Below, piece by piece: positions 49,340 through 62,085 of a stretch of DNA of 64,000 nucleotides. The notes under the pieces are model-generated. The model was given only the letters and a program-made list of their open reading frames with translations, was not told the DNA's origin and made no database searches. Position 1 is the stretch's first letter. Each line of letters starts with the position of its first letter. Made by a program: the position numbers and the translations under genes. The stretch is from Rhynochetos jubatus (lineage: Eukaryota > Chordata > Aves > Eurypygiformes > Rhynochetidae), in assembly GCA_027574665.1 (NCBI GenBank), contig CM050673.1, positions 10,091,420 through 10,155,419 on the forward strand, written 5' to 3'.

Positions 49340-50520
49340 TAATTGGGATTGCAAAGGCCTGCCAAGAGGAGCACGACACTGCACAGACATGGCTCCTTCC
49401 CCAGCTTTCCTAGCCAGAACCCAGGGGGGGCCGTGGCCGGAAACCGTGGTCGGCAACTTCTAGGGTTAGGGTTAGGGTTAGGGTTAGGGTCCGGAGAACC
49501 AGATAGCCCACAGCTCCAGGGATGATTGGGATTGCAAAGGCCTGCCAAGAGGAGCACGACACTGCACAGACATGGCTCCTTACCCTACTTTCCTAGCCAG
49601 AACCCAGGGGGGGCCGTGGCCGAAAACCGCGGTCGGCAACTTCTAGGGTTAGGGTTAGGGTTAGGGTCCGGAGAACCAGAAAGCCCACAGCTCCAGGGAT
49701 AATTGGGATTGCAAAGGCCTGCCAAGAGGAGCATGACACTGCACAGACATGGCTCCTTCCCCAGCTTTCCTAGCCAGAACCCAGGGGGGGCCGTGGCCGG
49801 AAACCGCGGTCGGCAACTTCTAGGGTTAGGGTTAGGGTTAGGGTCCGGAGAACCAGAAAGCCCACAGCTCCAGGGATAATTGGGATTGCAAAGGCCTGCC
49901 AAAAGGAGCACGACACTGCACAGACATGGCTCCTTCCCCTGCTTTCCTAGCCAGAACCCAGGGGGGGCCGTGGCCGGAAACCGCGGTCGGCAACTTCTAG
50001 GGTTAGGGTTAGGGTTAGGGTCCGGAGAACCAGAAAGCCCACAGCTCCAGGGATAATTGGGATTGCAAAGGCCTGCCAAGAGGAGCACGACACTGCAGAG
50101 ACATGGCTCCTTCCCCAGCTTTCCTAGCCAGAACCCAGGGGGGGCCGTGGCCGGAAACCGCGGTCGGCAACTTCTAGGGTTAGGGTTAGGGTTAGGGTTA
50201 GGGTCCGGAGAACCAGATAGCCCACAGCTCCAGGGATGATTGGGATTGCAAAGGCCTGCCAAGAGGAGCACGACACTGCACAGACATGGCTCCTTACCCT
50301 ACTTTCCTAGCCAGAACCCAGGGGGGGCCGTGGCCGAAAACCGCGGTCGGCAACTTCTAGGGTTAGGGTTAGGGTTAGGGTCCGGAGAACCAGAAAGCCC
50401 ACAGCTCCAGGGATAATTGGGATTGCAAAGGCCTGCCAAGAGGAGCATGACACTGCACAGACATGGCTCCTTCCCCAGCTTTCCTAGCCAGAACCCAGGG
50501 GGGGCCGTGGCCGGAAACCG
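49340..50520 (+). repeat. 714-bp tandem duplication
   Basis: Four monomers plus one hexamer are repeated with an offset of 714. Shared are the 183-bp monomer with CAGATAGCC and GGGATGATTGGG (about 49,500 and 50,214), the CCTTACCCTACTTTCC monomer (about 49,577 and 50,291) and the GAGCATGAC monomer (about 49,731 and 50,445). The CCTTACCCTAC variant appears once more, at about 62,283. Confidence 0.83.
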
Positions 50521-51299
50521 CGGTCGGCAACTTCTAGGGTTAGGGTTAGGGTTAGGGTTAGGGTCCGGAGAACCAGAAAGCCCACAGCTCCAGGGATAAT
50601 TGGGATTGCAAAGGCCTGCCAAGAGGAGCACGACACTGCACAGACATGGCTCCTTCCCCAGCTTTCCTAGCCAGAACCCAGGGGGGGCCGTGGCCAGAAA
50701 CCGCGGTCGGCAACTTCTAGGGTTAGGGTTAGGGTTAGGGTCCGGAGAACCAGAAAGCCCACAGCTCCAGGGATAATTGGGATTGCAAAGGCCTGCCAAG
50801 AGGAGCACGACACTGCACAGACATGGCTCCTTCCCCTGCTTTCCTAGCCAGAACCCAGGGGGGGCCGTGGCCGGAAACCGCGGTCGGCAACTTCTAGGGT
50901 TAGGGTTAGGGTTAGGGTTGGGGTCCGGAGAACCAGATAGCCCACAGCTCCAGGGATGATTGGGATTGCAAAGGCCTGCCAAGAGGAGCACGACACTGCA
51001 CAGACATGGCTCCTTCCCCTGCTTTCCTAGCCAGAACCCAGGGGGGGCCGTGGCCGAAAACCGCGGTCGGCAACTTCTAGGGTTAGGGTTAGGGTTAGGG
51101 TCCGGAGAACCAGAAAGCCCACAGCTCCAGGGATAATTGGGATTGCAAAGGCCTGCCAAGAGGAGCATGACACTGCACAGACATGGGTCCTTCCCCAGCT
51201 TTCCTAGCCAGAACCCGGGGGGGGCCGTGGCCGGAATCCACGGTCGGCAACTTCTAGGGTTAGGGTTAGGGTTAGGGTCCGGAGAACCAGAAAGCCCAC

Positions 51300-52800
51300 A
51301 GCTCCAGGGATAATTGGGATTGCAAAGGCCTGCCAAGAGGAGCACGACACTGCACCGACATGGCTCCTTCCCCTGCCTTCCTAGCCAGAACCCAGGGGGG
51401 GCCGTGGCCGGAAACCGCGGTCGGCAACTTCTAGGGTTAGGGTTAGGGTTAGGGTCCGGAGAACCAGAAAGCCCACAGCTCCAGGGATAATTGGGATTGC
51501 AAAGGCCTGCCAAGAGGAGCACGACACTGCACAGACATGGCTCCTTCCCCAGCTTTCCTAGCCAGAACCCAGGGGGGGCCGTGGCCGGAAACCGCGGTCG
51601 GCAACTTCTAGGGTTAGGGTTAGGGTTAGGGTCCGGAGAACCAGAAAGCCCACAGCTCCAGGGATAATTGGGATTGCAAAGGCCTGCCAAGAGGAGCACG
51701 ACACTGCACAGACATGGCTCCTTCCCCAGCTTTCCTAGCCAGAACCCAGGGGGGGCCGTGGCCGGAAACCGCGGTCGGCAACTTCTAGGGTTAGGGTTAG
51801 GGTTAGGGTCCGGAGAACCCGAAAGCCCACAGCTCCAGGGATAATTGGGATTGCAAAGGCCTGCCAAGAGGAGCACGACACTGCACAGACATGGCTCCTT
51901 CCCCAGCTTTCCTAGCCAGAACCCGGGGGGGGCCGTGGCCGGAAACCGCGGTCGGCAACTTCTAGGGTTAGGGTTAGGGTTAGGGTTAGGGTCCGGAGAA
52001 CCAGAAAGCCCACAGCTCCAGGGATAATTGGGATTGCAAAGGCCTGCCAAGAGGAGCACGACACTGCACAGACATGGCTCCTTCCCCAGCTTTCCTAGCC
52101 AGAACCCAGGGGGGGCCGTGGCCGAAAACCGCGGTCGGCAACTTCTAGGGTTAGGGTTAGGGTTAGGGTCCGGAGAACCAGAAAGCCCACAGCTCCAGGG
52201 ATAATTGGGATTGCAAAGGCCTGCCAAGAGGAGCACGACACTGCACCGACATGGCTCCTTCCCCTGCTTTCCTAGCCAGAACCCCGGGGGGGCCGTGGCC
52301 GGAAACCGCGGTCGGCAACTTCTAGGGTTAGTGTTAGGGTTAGGGTTAGGGTCCGGAGAACCAGAAAGCCCACAGCTCCAGGGATAATTGGGATTGCAAA
52401 GGCCTGCCAAGAGGAGCACGACACTGCACAGACATGGCTCCTTCCCCAGCTTTCCTAGCCAGAACCCAGGGGGGGCCGTGGCCGGAAACCGCGGTCGGCA
52501 ACTTCTAGGGTTAGGGTTAGGGTTAGGGTCCGGAGAACCAGAAAGCCCACAGCTCCAGGGATAATTGGGATTGCAAAGGCCTGCCAAGAGGAGCACGACA
52601 CTGCACCGACATGGCTCCTTCCCCAGCTTTCCTAGCCAGAACCCAGGGGGCGGCCGTGGCCGGAAACCACGGTCGGCAACTTCTAGGGTTAGGGTTAGGG
52701 TCCGGAGAACCAGAAAGCCCACAGCTCCAGGGATAATTGGGATTGCAAAGGCCTGCCAAGAGGAGCACGACACTGCACAGACATGGCTCCTTCCCCTGCT
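51300..52800 (+). repeat. Copy of the 46-47-kb block (offset 5,714)
   Basis: The monomers at 51,845, 52,205 and 52,565 match those at 46,131, 46,491 and 46,851 in length class and variants, including the TTAGTG-bearing 183-bp unit. The one-base-longer AGGGGGCGGCC run at 52645 corresponds to those at 46931 and 48714. The following tract (about 52,683) has only two TTAGGG, so that monomer is 171 bp. Together with the 6,068-bp match just upstream, this makes 44.1-47.1 kb and 50.2-52.8 kb large-scale duplicates that differ by two monomers. Confidence 0.8.
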
Positions 52801-52806
52801 TTCCTA

Positions 52807-55800
52807 GCCAGAACCCCGGGGGGGCCGTGGCCGGAAACCGCGGTCGGCAACTTCTAGGGTTAGGGTTAGGGTTAGGGTCCGGAGAACCAGAAAGCCCACA
52901 GCTCCAGGGATAATTGGGATTGCAAAGGCCTGCCAAAAGGAGCACGACACTGCACAGACATGGCTCCTTCCCCTGCTTTCCTAGCCAGAACCCAGGGGGG
53001 GCCGTGGCCGGAAACCGCGGTCGGCAACTTCTAGGGTTAGGGTTAGGGTTAGGGTCCGGAGAACCAGAAAGCCCACAGCTCCAGGGATAATTGGGATTGC
53101 AAAGGCCTGCCAAGAGGAGCACGACACTGCACAGACATGGCTCCTTCCCCAGCTTTCCTAGCCAGAACCCGGGGGGGGCCGTGGCCGGAAACCGCGGTCG
53201 GCAACTTCTAGGGTTAGGGTTAGGGTTAGGGTCCGGAGAACCAGAAAGCCCACAGCTCCAGGGATAATTGGGATTGCAATGGCCTGCCAAGAGGAGCACG
53301 ACACTGCACAGACATGGCTCCTTCCCCTGCTTTCCTAGCCAGAACCCAGGGGGGGCCGTGGCCGGAAACCGCGGTCGGCAACTTCTAGGGTTAGGGTTAG
53401 GGTTAGGGTTAGGGTCCGGAGAACCAGAAAGCCCACAGCTCCAGGGATAATTGGGATTACAAAGGCCTGCCAAGAGGAGCACGACACTGCACAGACATGG
53501 CTCCTTCCCCAGCTTTCCTAGCCAGAACCCAGGGGGGGCCGTGGCCGAAAACCGCGGTCGGCAACTTCTAGGGTTAGGGTTAGGGTTAGGGTCCGGAGAA
53601 CCAGAAAGCCCACAGCTCCAGGGATAATTGGGATTACAAAGGCCTGCCAAGAGGAGCACGACACTGCACAGACATGGCTCCTTCCCCAGCTTTCCTAGCC
53701 AGAACCCAGGGGGGGCCGTGGCCGGAAACCGCGGTCGGCAACTTCTAGGGTTAGGGTTAGGGTTAGGGTCCGGAGAACCAGAAAGCCCACAGCTCCAGGG
53801 ATAATTGGGATTGCAAAGGCCTGCCAAGAGGAGCACGACACTGCACCGACATGGCTCCTTCCCCTGCTTTCCTAGCCAGAACCCCGGGGGGGCCGTGGCC
53901 GGAAACCGCGGTCGGCAACTTCTAGGGTTAGTGTTAGGGTTAGGGTTAGGGTCCGGAGAACCAGAAAGCCCACAGCTCCAGGGATAATTGGGATTGCAAA
54001 GGCCTGCCAAGAGGAGCACGACACTGCACAGACATGGCTCCTTCCCCAGCTTTCCTAGCCAGAACCCAGGGGGGGCCGTGGCCGGAAACCGCGGTCGGCA
54101 ACTTCTAGGGTTAGGGTTAGGGTTAGGGTTAGGGTCCGGAGAACCAGAAAGCCCACAGCTCCAGGGATAATTGGGATTGCAATGGCCTGCCAAGAGGAGC
54201 ACGACACTGCACAGACATGGCTCCTTCCCCTGCTTTCCTAGCCAGAACCCAGGGGGGGCCGTGGCCGGAAACCGTGGTCGGCAACTTCTAGGGTTAGTGT
54301 TAGGGTTAGGGTTAGGGTCCGGAGAACCAGAAAGCCCACAGCTCCAGGGATAATTGGGATTGCAAAGGCCTGCCAAGAGGAGCACGACACTGCACCGACA
54401 TGGCTCCTTCCCCTGCTTTCCTAGCCAGAACCCAGGGGGGGCCGTGGCCGGAAACCGCGGTCGGCAACTTCTAGGGTTAGTGTTAGGGTTAGGGTTAGGG
54501 TCCGGAGAACCAGAAAGCCCACAGCTCCAGGGATAATTGGGATTGCAAAGGCCTGCCAAGAGGAGCACGACACTGCACAGACATGGCTCCTTCCCCTGCT
54601 TTCCTAGCCAGAACCCCGGGGGGGCCGTGGCCGGAAACCGCGGTCGGCAACTTCTAGGGTTAGGGTTAGGGTTAGGGTCCGGAGAACCAGAAAGCCCACA
54701 GCTCCAGGGATAATTGGGATTGCAAAGGCCTGCCAAAAGGAGCACGACACTGCACAGACATGGCTCCTTCCCCTGCTTTCCTAGCCAGAACCCAGGGGGG
54801 GCCGTGGCCGGAAACCGCGGTCGGCAACTTCTAGGGTTAGGGTTAGGGTTAGGGTCCGGAGAACCAGAAAGCCCACAGCTCCAGGGATAATTGGGATTGC
54901 AAAGGCCTGCCAAGAGGAGCACGACACTGCACAGACATGGCTCCTTCCCCAGCTTTCCTAGCCAGAACCCGGGGGGGGCCGTGGCCGGAAACCGCGGTCG
55001 GCAACTTCTAGGGTTAGGGTTAGGGTTAGGGTCCGGAGAACCAGAAAGCCCACAGCTCCAGGGATAATTGGGATTGCAATGGCCTGCCAAGAGGAGCACG
55101 ACACTGCACAGACATGGCTCCTTCCCCTGCTTTCCTAGCCAGAACCCAGGGGGGGCCGTGGCCGGAAACCGCGGTCGGCAACTTCTAGGGTTAGGGTTAG
55201 GGTTAGGGTTAGGGTCCGGAGAACCAGAAAGCCCACAGCTCCAGGGATAATTGGGATTACAAAGGCCTGCCAAGAGGAGCACGACACTGCACAGACATGG
55301 CTCCTTCCCCAGCTTTCCTAGCCAGAACCCGGGGGGGGCCGTGGCCGGAAACCGCGGTCGGCAACTTCTAGGGTTAGGGTTAGGGTTAGGGTCCGGAGAA
55401 CCAGAAAGCCCACAGCTCCAGGGATAATTGGGATTGCAATGGCCTGCCAAGAGGAGCACGACACTGCACAGACATGGCTCCTTCCCCTGCTTTCCTAGCC
55501 AGAACCCAGGGGGGGCCGTGGCCGGAAACCGCGGTCGGCAACTTCTAGGGTTAGGGTTAGGGTTAGGGTTAGGGTCCGGAGAACCAGAAAGCCCACAGCT
55601 CCAGGGATAATTGGGATTACAAAGGCCTGCCAAGAGGAGCACGACACTGCACAGACATGGCTCCTTCCCCAGCTTTCCTAGCCAGAACCCAGGGGGGGCC
55701 GTGGCCGAAAACCGCGGTCGGCAACTTCTAGGGTTAGGGTTAGGGTTAGGGTCCGGAGAACCAGAAAGCCCACAGCTCCAGGGATAATTGGGATTACAAA

Positions 55801-56410
55801 GGCCTGCCAAGAGGAGCACGACACTGCACAGACATGGCTCCTTCCCCAGCTTTCCTAGCCAGAACCCAGGGGGGGCCGTGGCCGGAAACCGCGGTCGGCA
55901 ACTTCTAGGGTTAGGGTTAGGGTTAGGGTCCGGAGAACCAGAAAGCCCACAGCTCCAGGGATAATTGGGATTGCAAAGGCCTGCCAAGAGGAGCACGACA
56001 CTGCACCGACATGGCTCCTTCCCCTGCTTTCCTAGCCAGAACTCCGGGGGGGCCGTGGCCGGAAACCGCGGTCGGCAACTTCTAGGGTTAGTGTTAGGGT
56101 TAGGGTTAGGGTCCGGAGAACCAGAAAGCCCACAGCTCCAGGGATAATTGGGATTGCAAAGGCCTGCCAAGAGGAGCACGACACTGCACAGACATGGCTC
56201 CTTCCCCAGCTTTCCTAGCCAGAACCCAGGGGGGGCCGTGGCCGGAAACCGCGGTCGGCAACTTCTAGGGTTAGGGTTAGGGTTAGGGTTAGGGTCCGGA
56301 GAACCAGAAAGCCCACAGCTCCAGGGATAATTGGGATTGCAAAGGCCTGCCAAGAGGAGCACGACACTGCACCGACATGGCTCCTTCCCCTGCTTTCCTA
56401 GCCAGAACCC
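52807..56410 (+). repeat. 1,800-bp unit followed by a 2,160-bp derivative
   Basis: Copy 1 is about 52,807-54,606 and copy 2 from about 54,607. CCAAAAGGAGC lies at about 52,935 and 54,735, and the CCCGGGGGGGG run at about 53,168 and 54,968, all at offset 1,800. Beyond that the offset becomes 2,160, because the dimer that starts with GGATTGCAATGGCC is present twice in copy 2 (55,068 and 55,428, 360 bp apart). The GGATTACAAAGG variant marks monomers at about 53,454, 53,631, 55,254, 55,614 and 55,791. The unit is ten monomers with five extra hexamers. Confidence 0.86.
53805..54536 (+). repeat. Run of four consecutive 183-bp monomers
   Basis: Units 53,805-53,987, 53,988-54,170, 54,171-54,353 and 54,354-54,536 are all exactly 183 bp, with four telomeric hexamers after CTAGGG. 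In three of them the first of these reads TTAGTG. This is the densest cluster of expanded tracts in the window; elsewhere 183-bp monomers are usually single or alternate with 177-bp ones. Confidence 0.93.
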
Positions 56411-58620
56411 AGGGGGCGGCCGTGGCCGGAAACCACGGTCGGCAACTTCTAGGGTTAGGGTTAGGGTTAGGGTCCGGAGAACCAGAAAGCCCACAGCTCC
56501 AGGGATAATTGGGATTGCAAAGGCCTGCCAAGAGGAGCACGACACTGCACAGACATGGTTCCTTCCCCTGCTTTCCTAGCCAGAACCCCGGGGGGGCCGT
56601 GGCCGGAAACCGCGGTCGGCAACTTCTAGGGTTAGGGTTAGGGTTAGGGTCCGGAGAACCAGAAATCCCACAGCTCCAGGGATAATTGGGATTGCAAAGG
56701 CCTGCCAAGAGGAGCCCGACACTGTACCGACATGGCTCCTTCCCCAGCTTTCCTAGCCAGAACCCAGGGGGGGCCGTGGCCGAAAACCGCGGTCGGCAAC
56801 TTCTAGGGTTAGGGTTAGGGTTAGGGTCCGGAGAACCAGAAAGCCCACAGCTCCAGGGATAATTGGGATTGCAAAGGCCTGCCAAGAGGAGCACGACACT
56901 GCACAGACATGGCTCCTTCCCCAGCTTTCCTAGCCAGAACCCAGGGGGGGCCGTGGCCGGAAACCGCGGTCGGCAACTTCTAGGGTTAGGGTTAGGGTTA
57001 GGGTCCGGAGAACCAGAAAGCCCACAGCTCCAGGGATAATTGGGATTGCAAAGGCCTGCCAAGAGGAGCACGACACTGCACAGACATGGCTCCTTCCCCA
57101 GCTTTCCTAGCCAGAACCCAGGGGGGGCCGTGGCCGGAAACCGCGGTCGGCAACTTCTAGGGTTAGGGTTAGGGTTAGGGTCCGGAGAACCAGAAAGCCC
57201 ACAGCTCCAGGGATAATTGGGATTGCAAAGGCCTGCCAAGAGGAGCACGACACTGCACAGACATGGCTCCTTCCCCTGCTTTCCTAGCCAGAACCCGGGG
57301 GGGGCCGTGGCCGGAAACCACGGTCAGCAACTTCTAGGGTTAGGGTTAGAGTTAGGGTCCGGAGAGCCAGAAAGCCCACAGCTCCAGGGATAATTGGGAT
57401 TGCAAAGGCCTGCCAAGAGGAGCACGACACTGCACAGACATGGCTCCTTCCCCAGCTTTCCTAGCCAGAACCCGGGGGGGGCCGTGGCCGGAAACCGCGG
57501 TCGGCAACTTCTAGGGTTAGGGTTAGGGTTAGGGTTAGGGTCCGGAGAACCAGAAAGCCCACAGCTCCAGGGATAATTGGGATTGCAAAGGCCTGCCAAG
57601 AGGAGCACGACACTGCACAGACATGGCTCCTTCCCCAGCTTTCCTAGCCAGAACCCGGGGGGGGCCGTGGCCGGAAACCGCGGTCGGCAACTTCTAGGGT
57701 TAGTGTTAGGGTTAGGGTTAGGGTCCGGAGAACCAGAAAGCCCACAGCTCCAGGGATAATTGGGATTGCAAAGGCCTGCCAAGAGGAGCACGACACTGCA
57801 CAGACATGGCTCCTTCCCCAGCTTTCCTAGCCAGAACCCAGGGGGGGCCGTGGCCGGAAACCGCGGTCGGCAACTTCTAGGGTTAGGGTTAGGGTTAGGG
57901 TTAGGGTCCGGAGAACCAGAAAGCCCACAGCTCCAGGGATAATTGGGATTGCAAAGGCCTGCCAAGAGGAGCACGACACTGCACAGACATGGCTCCTTCC
58001 CCAGCTTTCCTAGCCAGAACCCAGGGGGGGCCGTGGCCGGAAACCGCGCTCGGCAACTTCTAGGGTTAGGGTTAGGGTTAGGGTCCGGAGAACCAGAAAG
58101 CCCACAGCTCCAGGGATAATTGGGATTGCAAAGGCCTGCCAAGAGGAGCACGACACTGCACCGACATGGCTCCTTCCCCTGATTTCCTAGCCAGAACCCA
58201 GGGGGCGGCCGTGGCCGGAAACCACGGTCGGCAACTTCTAGGGTTAGGGTTAGGGTTAGGGTCCGGAGAACCAGAAAGCCCACAGCTCCAGGGATAATTG
58301 GGATTGCAAAGGCCTGCCAAGAGGAGCACGACACTGCACAGACATGGCTCCTTCCCCTGCTTTCCTAGCCAGAACCCCGGGGGGGCCGTGGCCGGAAACC
58401 GCGGTCGGCAACTTCTAGGGTTAGGGTTAGGGTTAGGGTCCGGAGAACCAGAAAGCCCACAGCTCCAGGGATAATTGGGATTGCAAAGGCCTGCCAAGAG
58501 GAGCCCGACACTGCACCGACATGGCTCCTTCCCCAGCTTTCCTAGCCAGAACCCAGGGGGGGCCGTGGCCGAAAACCGCGGTCGGCAACTTCTAGGGTTA
58601 GGGTTAGGGTTAGGGTTAGG

Positions 58621-58700
58621 GTCCGGAGAACCAGAAAGCCCACAGCTCCAGGTATGATTTGATTGCAAAGCCTGCCAAGAGGAGCACGACACTGCACAGA
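58621..58700 (+). repeat. Degenerate monomer segment with small deletions
   Basis: Where other units read CCAGGGATAATTGGGATTG this one reads CCAGGTATGATTTGATTG, and the next motif is AAAGCCTGCC instead of AAAGGCCTGCC. Several substitutions and small deletions therefore lie within about 30 bp, unusual in an array where most monomers differ by isolated single bases. A related but less altered copy, with GGGATGATTGGG and AAAGCCTGCC, lies at about 60,796-60,825. Confidence 0.85.
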
Positions 58701-61700
58701 CATGGCTCCTTCCCCAGCTTTCCTAGCCAGAACCCAGGGGGGGCCGTGGCCGGAAACCGCGGTCGGCAACTTCTAGGGTTAGGGTTAGGGTTAGGGTCCG
58801 GAGAACCAGAAAGCCCACAGCTCCAGGGATAATTGGGATTGCAAAGGCCTGCCAAGAGGAGCACGACACTGCACAGACATGGCTCCTTCCCCTGCTTTCC
58901 TAGCCAGAACCCGGGGGGGGCCGTGGCCGGAAACCACGGTCAGCAACTTCTAGGGTTAGGGTTAGGGTTAGGGTCCGGAGAACCAGAAAGCCCACAGCTC
59001 CAGGGATAATTGGGATTGCAAAGGCCTGCCAAGAGGAGCACGACACTGCACAGACATGGCTCCTTCCCCAGCTTTCCTAGCCAGAACCCGGGGGGGGCCG
59101 TGGCCGGAAACCGCGGTCGGCAACTTCTAGGGTTAGGGTTAGGGTTAGGGTTAGGGTCCGGAGAACCAGAAAGCCCACAGCTCCAGGGATAATTGGGATT
59201 GCAAAGGCCTGCCAAGAGGAGCACGACACTGCACAGACATGGCTCCTTCCCCAGCTTTCCTAGCCAGAACCCAGGGGGGGCCGTGGCCGAAAACCGCGGT
59301 CGGCAACTTCTAGGGTTAGGGTTAGGGTTAGGGTCCGGAGAACCAGAAAGCCCACAGCTCCAGGGATAATTGGGATTGCAAAGGCCTGCCAAGAGGAGCA
59401 CGACACTGCACCGACATGGCTCCTTCCCCTGCTTTCCTAGCCAGAACCCCGGGGGGGCCGTGGCCGGAAACCGCGGTCGGCAACTTCTAGGGTTAGTGTT
59501 AGGGTTAGGGTTAGGGTCCGGAGAACCAGAAAGCCCACAGCTCCAGGGATAATTGGGATTGCAAAGGCCTGCCAAGAGGAGCACGACACTGCACAGACAT
59601 GGCTCCTTCTCCAGCTTTCCTAGCCAGAACCCAGGGGGGGCCGTGGCCGGAAACCGCGGTCGGCAACTTCTAGGGTTAGGGTTAGGGTTAGGGTTAGGGT
59701 CCGGAGAACCAGAAAGCCCACAGCTCCAGGGATAATTGGGATTGCAAAGGCCTGCCAAGAGGAGCACGACACTGCACAGACATGGCTCCTTCCCCAGCTT
59801 TCCTAGCCAGAACCCAGGGGGGGCCGTGGCCGGAAACCGCGGTCGGCAACTTCTAGGGTTAGGGTTAGGGTTAGGGTCCGGAGAACCAGAAAGCCCACAG
59901 CTCCAGGGATAATTGGGATTGCAAAGGCCTGCCAAGAGGAGCACGACACTGCACCGACATGGCTCCTTCCCCTGATTTCCTAGCCAGAACCCAGGGGGCG
60001 GCCGTGGCCGGAAACCACGGTCGGCAACTTCTAGGGTTAGGGTTAGGGTTAGGGTCCGGAGAACCAGAAAGCCCACAGCTCCAGGGATAATTGGGATTGC
60101 AAAGGCCTGCCAAGAGGAGCACGACACTGCACAGACATGGCTCCTTCCCCTGCTTTCCTAGCCAGAACCCCGGGGGGGCCGTGGCCGGAAACCGCGGTCG
60201 GCAACTTCTAGGGTTAGGGTTAGGGTTAGGGTCCGGAGAACCAGAAAGCCCACAGCTCCAGGGATAATTGGGATTGCAAAGGCCTGCCAAGAGGAGCCCG
60301 ACACTGCACCGACATGGCTCCTTCCCCAGCTTTCCTAGCCAGAACCCAGGGGGGGCCGTGGCCGAAAACCGCGGTCGGCAACTTCTAGGGTTAGGGTTAG
60401 GGTTAGGGTCCGGAGAACCAGAAAGCCCACAGCTCCAGGGATAATTGGGATTGCAAAGGCCTGCCAAAAGGAGCACGACACTGCACAGACATGGCTCCTT
60501 CCCCTGCTTTCCTAGCCAGAACCCCGGGGGGGCCGTGGCCGGAAACCGCGGTCGGCAACTTCTAGGGTTAGGGTTAGGTTTAGGGTCCGGAGAACCAGAA
60601 AGCCCACAGCTCCAGGGATAATTGGGATTGCAAAGGCCTGCCAAGAGGAGCACGACACTGCACAGACATGGCTCCTTCTCCAGCTTTCCTAGCCAGAACC
60701 CAGGGGGGGCCGTGGCCGGAAACCGCGGTCGGCAACTTCTAGGGTTAGGGTTAGGGTTAGGGTTAGGGTCCGGAGAACCAGAAAGCCCACAGCTCCAGGG
60801 ATGATTGGGATTGCAAAGCCTGCCAAGAGGAGCACGACACTGCACAGACATGGCTCCTTCCCCAGCTTTCCTAGCCAGAACCCAGGGGGGGCCGTGGCCG
60901 GAAACCGCGGTCGGCAACTTCTAGGGTTAGGGTTAGGGTTAGGGTCCGGAGAACCAGAAAGCCCACAGCTCCAGGGATAATTGGGATTGCAAAGGCCTGC
61001 CAAGAGGAGCACGACACTGCACAGACATGGCTCCTTCCCCTGCTTTCCTAGCCAGAACCCGGGGGGGGCCGTGGCCGGAAACCGCGGTCGGCAACTTCTA
61101 GGGTTAGTGTTAGGGTTAGGGTTAGGGTCCGGAGAACCAGAAAGCCCACAGCTCCAGGGATAATTGGGATTGCAAAGGCCTGCCAAGAGGAGCACGACAC
61201 TGCACAGACATGGCTCCTTCCCCAGCTTTCCTAGCCAGAACCCAGGGGGGGCCGTGGCCGGAAACCGCGGTCGGCAACTTCTAGGGTTAGGGTTAGGGTT
61301 AGGGTCCGGAGAACCAGAAAGCCCACAGCTCCAGGGATAATTGGGATTGCAAAGGCCTGCCAAGAGGAGCACGACACTGCACCGACATGGCTCCTTCCCC
61401 TGCTTTCCTAGCCAGAACCCAGGGGGCGGCCGTGGCCGGAAACCACGGTCGGCAACTTCTAGGGTTAGGGTTAGGGTTAGGGTCCGGAGAACCAGAAAGC
61501 CCACAGCTCCAGGGATAATTGGGATTGCAAAGGCCTGCCAAGAGGAGCACGACACTGCACAGACATGGCTCCTTCCCCTGCTTTCCTAGCCAGAACCCCG
61601 GGGGGGCCGTGGCCGGAAACCGCGGTCGGCAACTTCTAGGGTTAGGGTTAGGGTTAGGGTCCGGAGAACCAGAAAGCCCACAGCTCCAGGGATAATTGGG

Positions 61701-62059
61701 ATTGCAAAGGCCTGCCAAGAGGAGCCCGACACTGCACCGACATGACTCCTTCCCCAGCTTTCCTAGCCAGAACCCAGGGGGGGCCGTGGCCGAAAACTGC
61801 GGTCGGCAACTTCTAGGGTTAGGGTTAGGGTTAGGGTCCGGAGAACCAGAAAGCCCACAGCTCCAGGGATAATTGGGATTGCAAAGGCCTGCCAAAAGGA
61901 GCACGACACTGCACAGACATGGCTCCTTCCCCTGCTTTCCTAGCCAGAACCCAGGGGGGGCCATGGCCGGAAACCGCGGTCGGCAACTTCTAGGGTTAGG
62001 GTTAGGTTTAGGGTCCGGAGAACCAGAAAGCCCACAGCTCCAGGGATAATTGGGATTGC

Positions 62060-62085
62060 AAAGGCCTGCCAAGGAGCACGACACT
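62060..62085 (+). repeat. Monomer with 3-bp deletion
   Basis: The usual GCCAAGAGGAGCACG reads GCCAAGGAGCACG, three bases shorter than the usual GCCAAGAGGAGCACG (one base shorter when written as GCCAAGAGGAGC without one AGA unit repeat). This is a private change; I saw no second copy. Confidence 0.7.
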
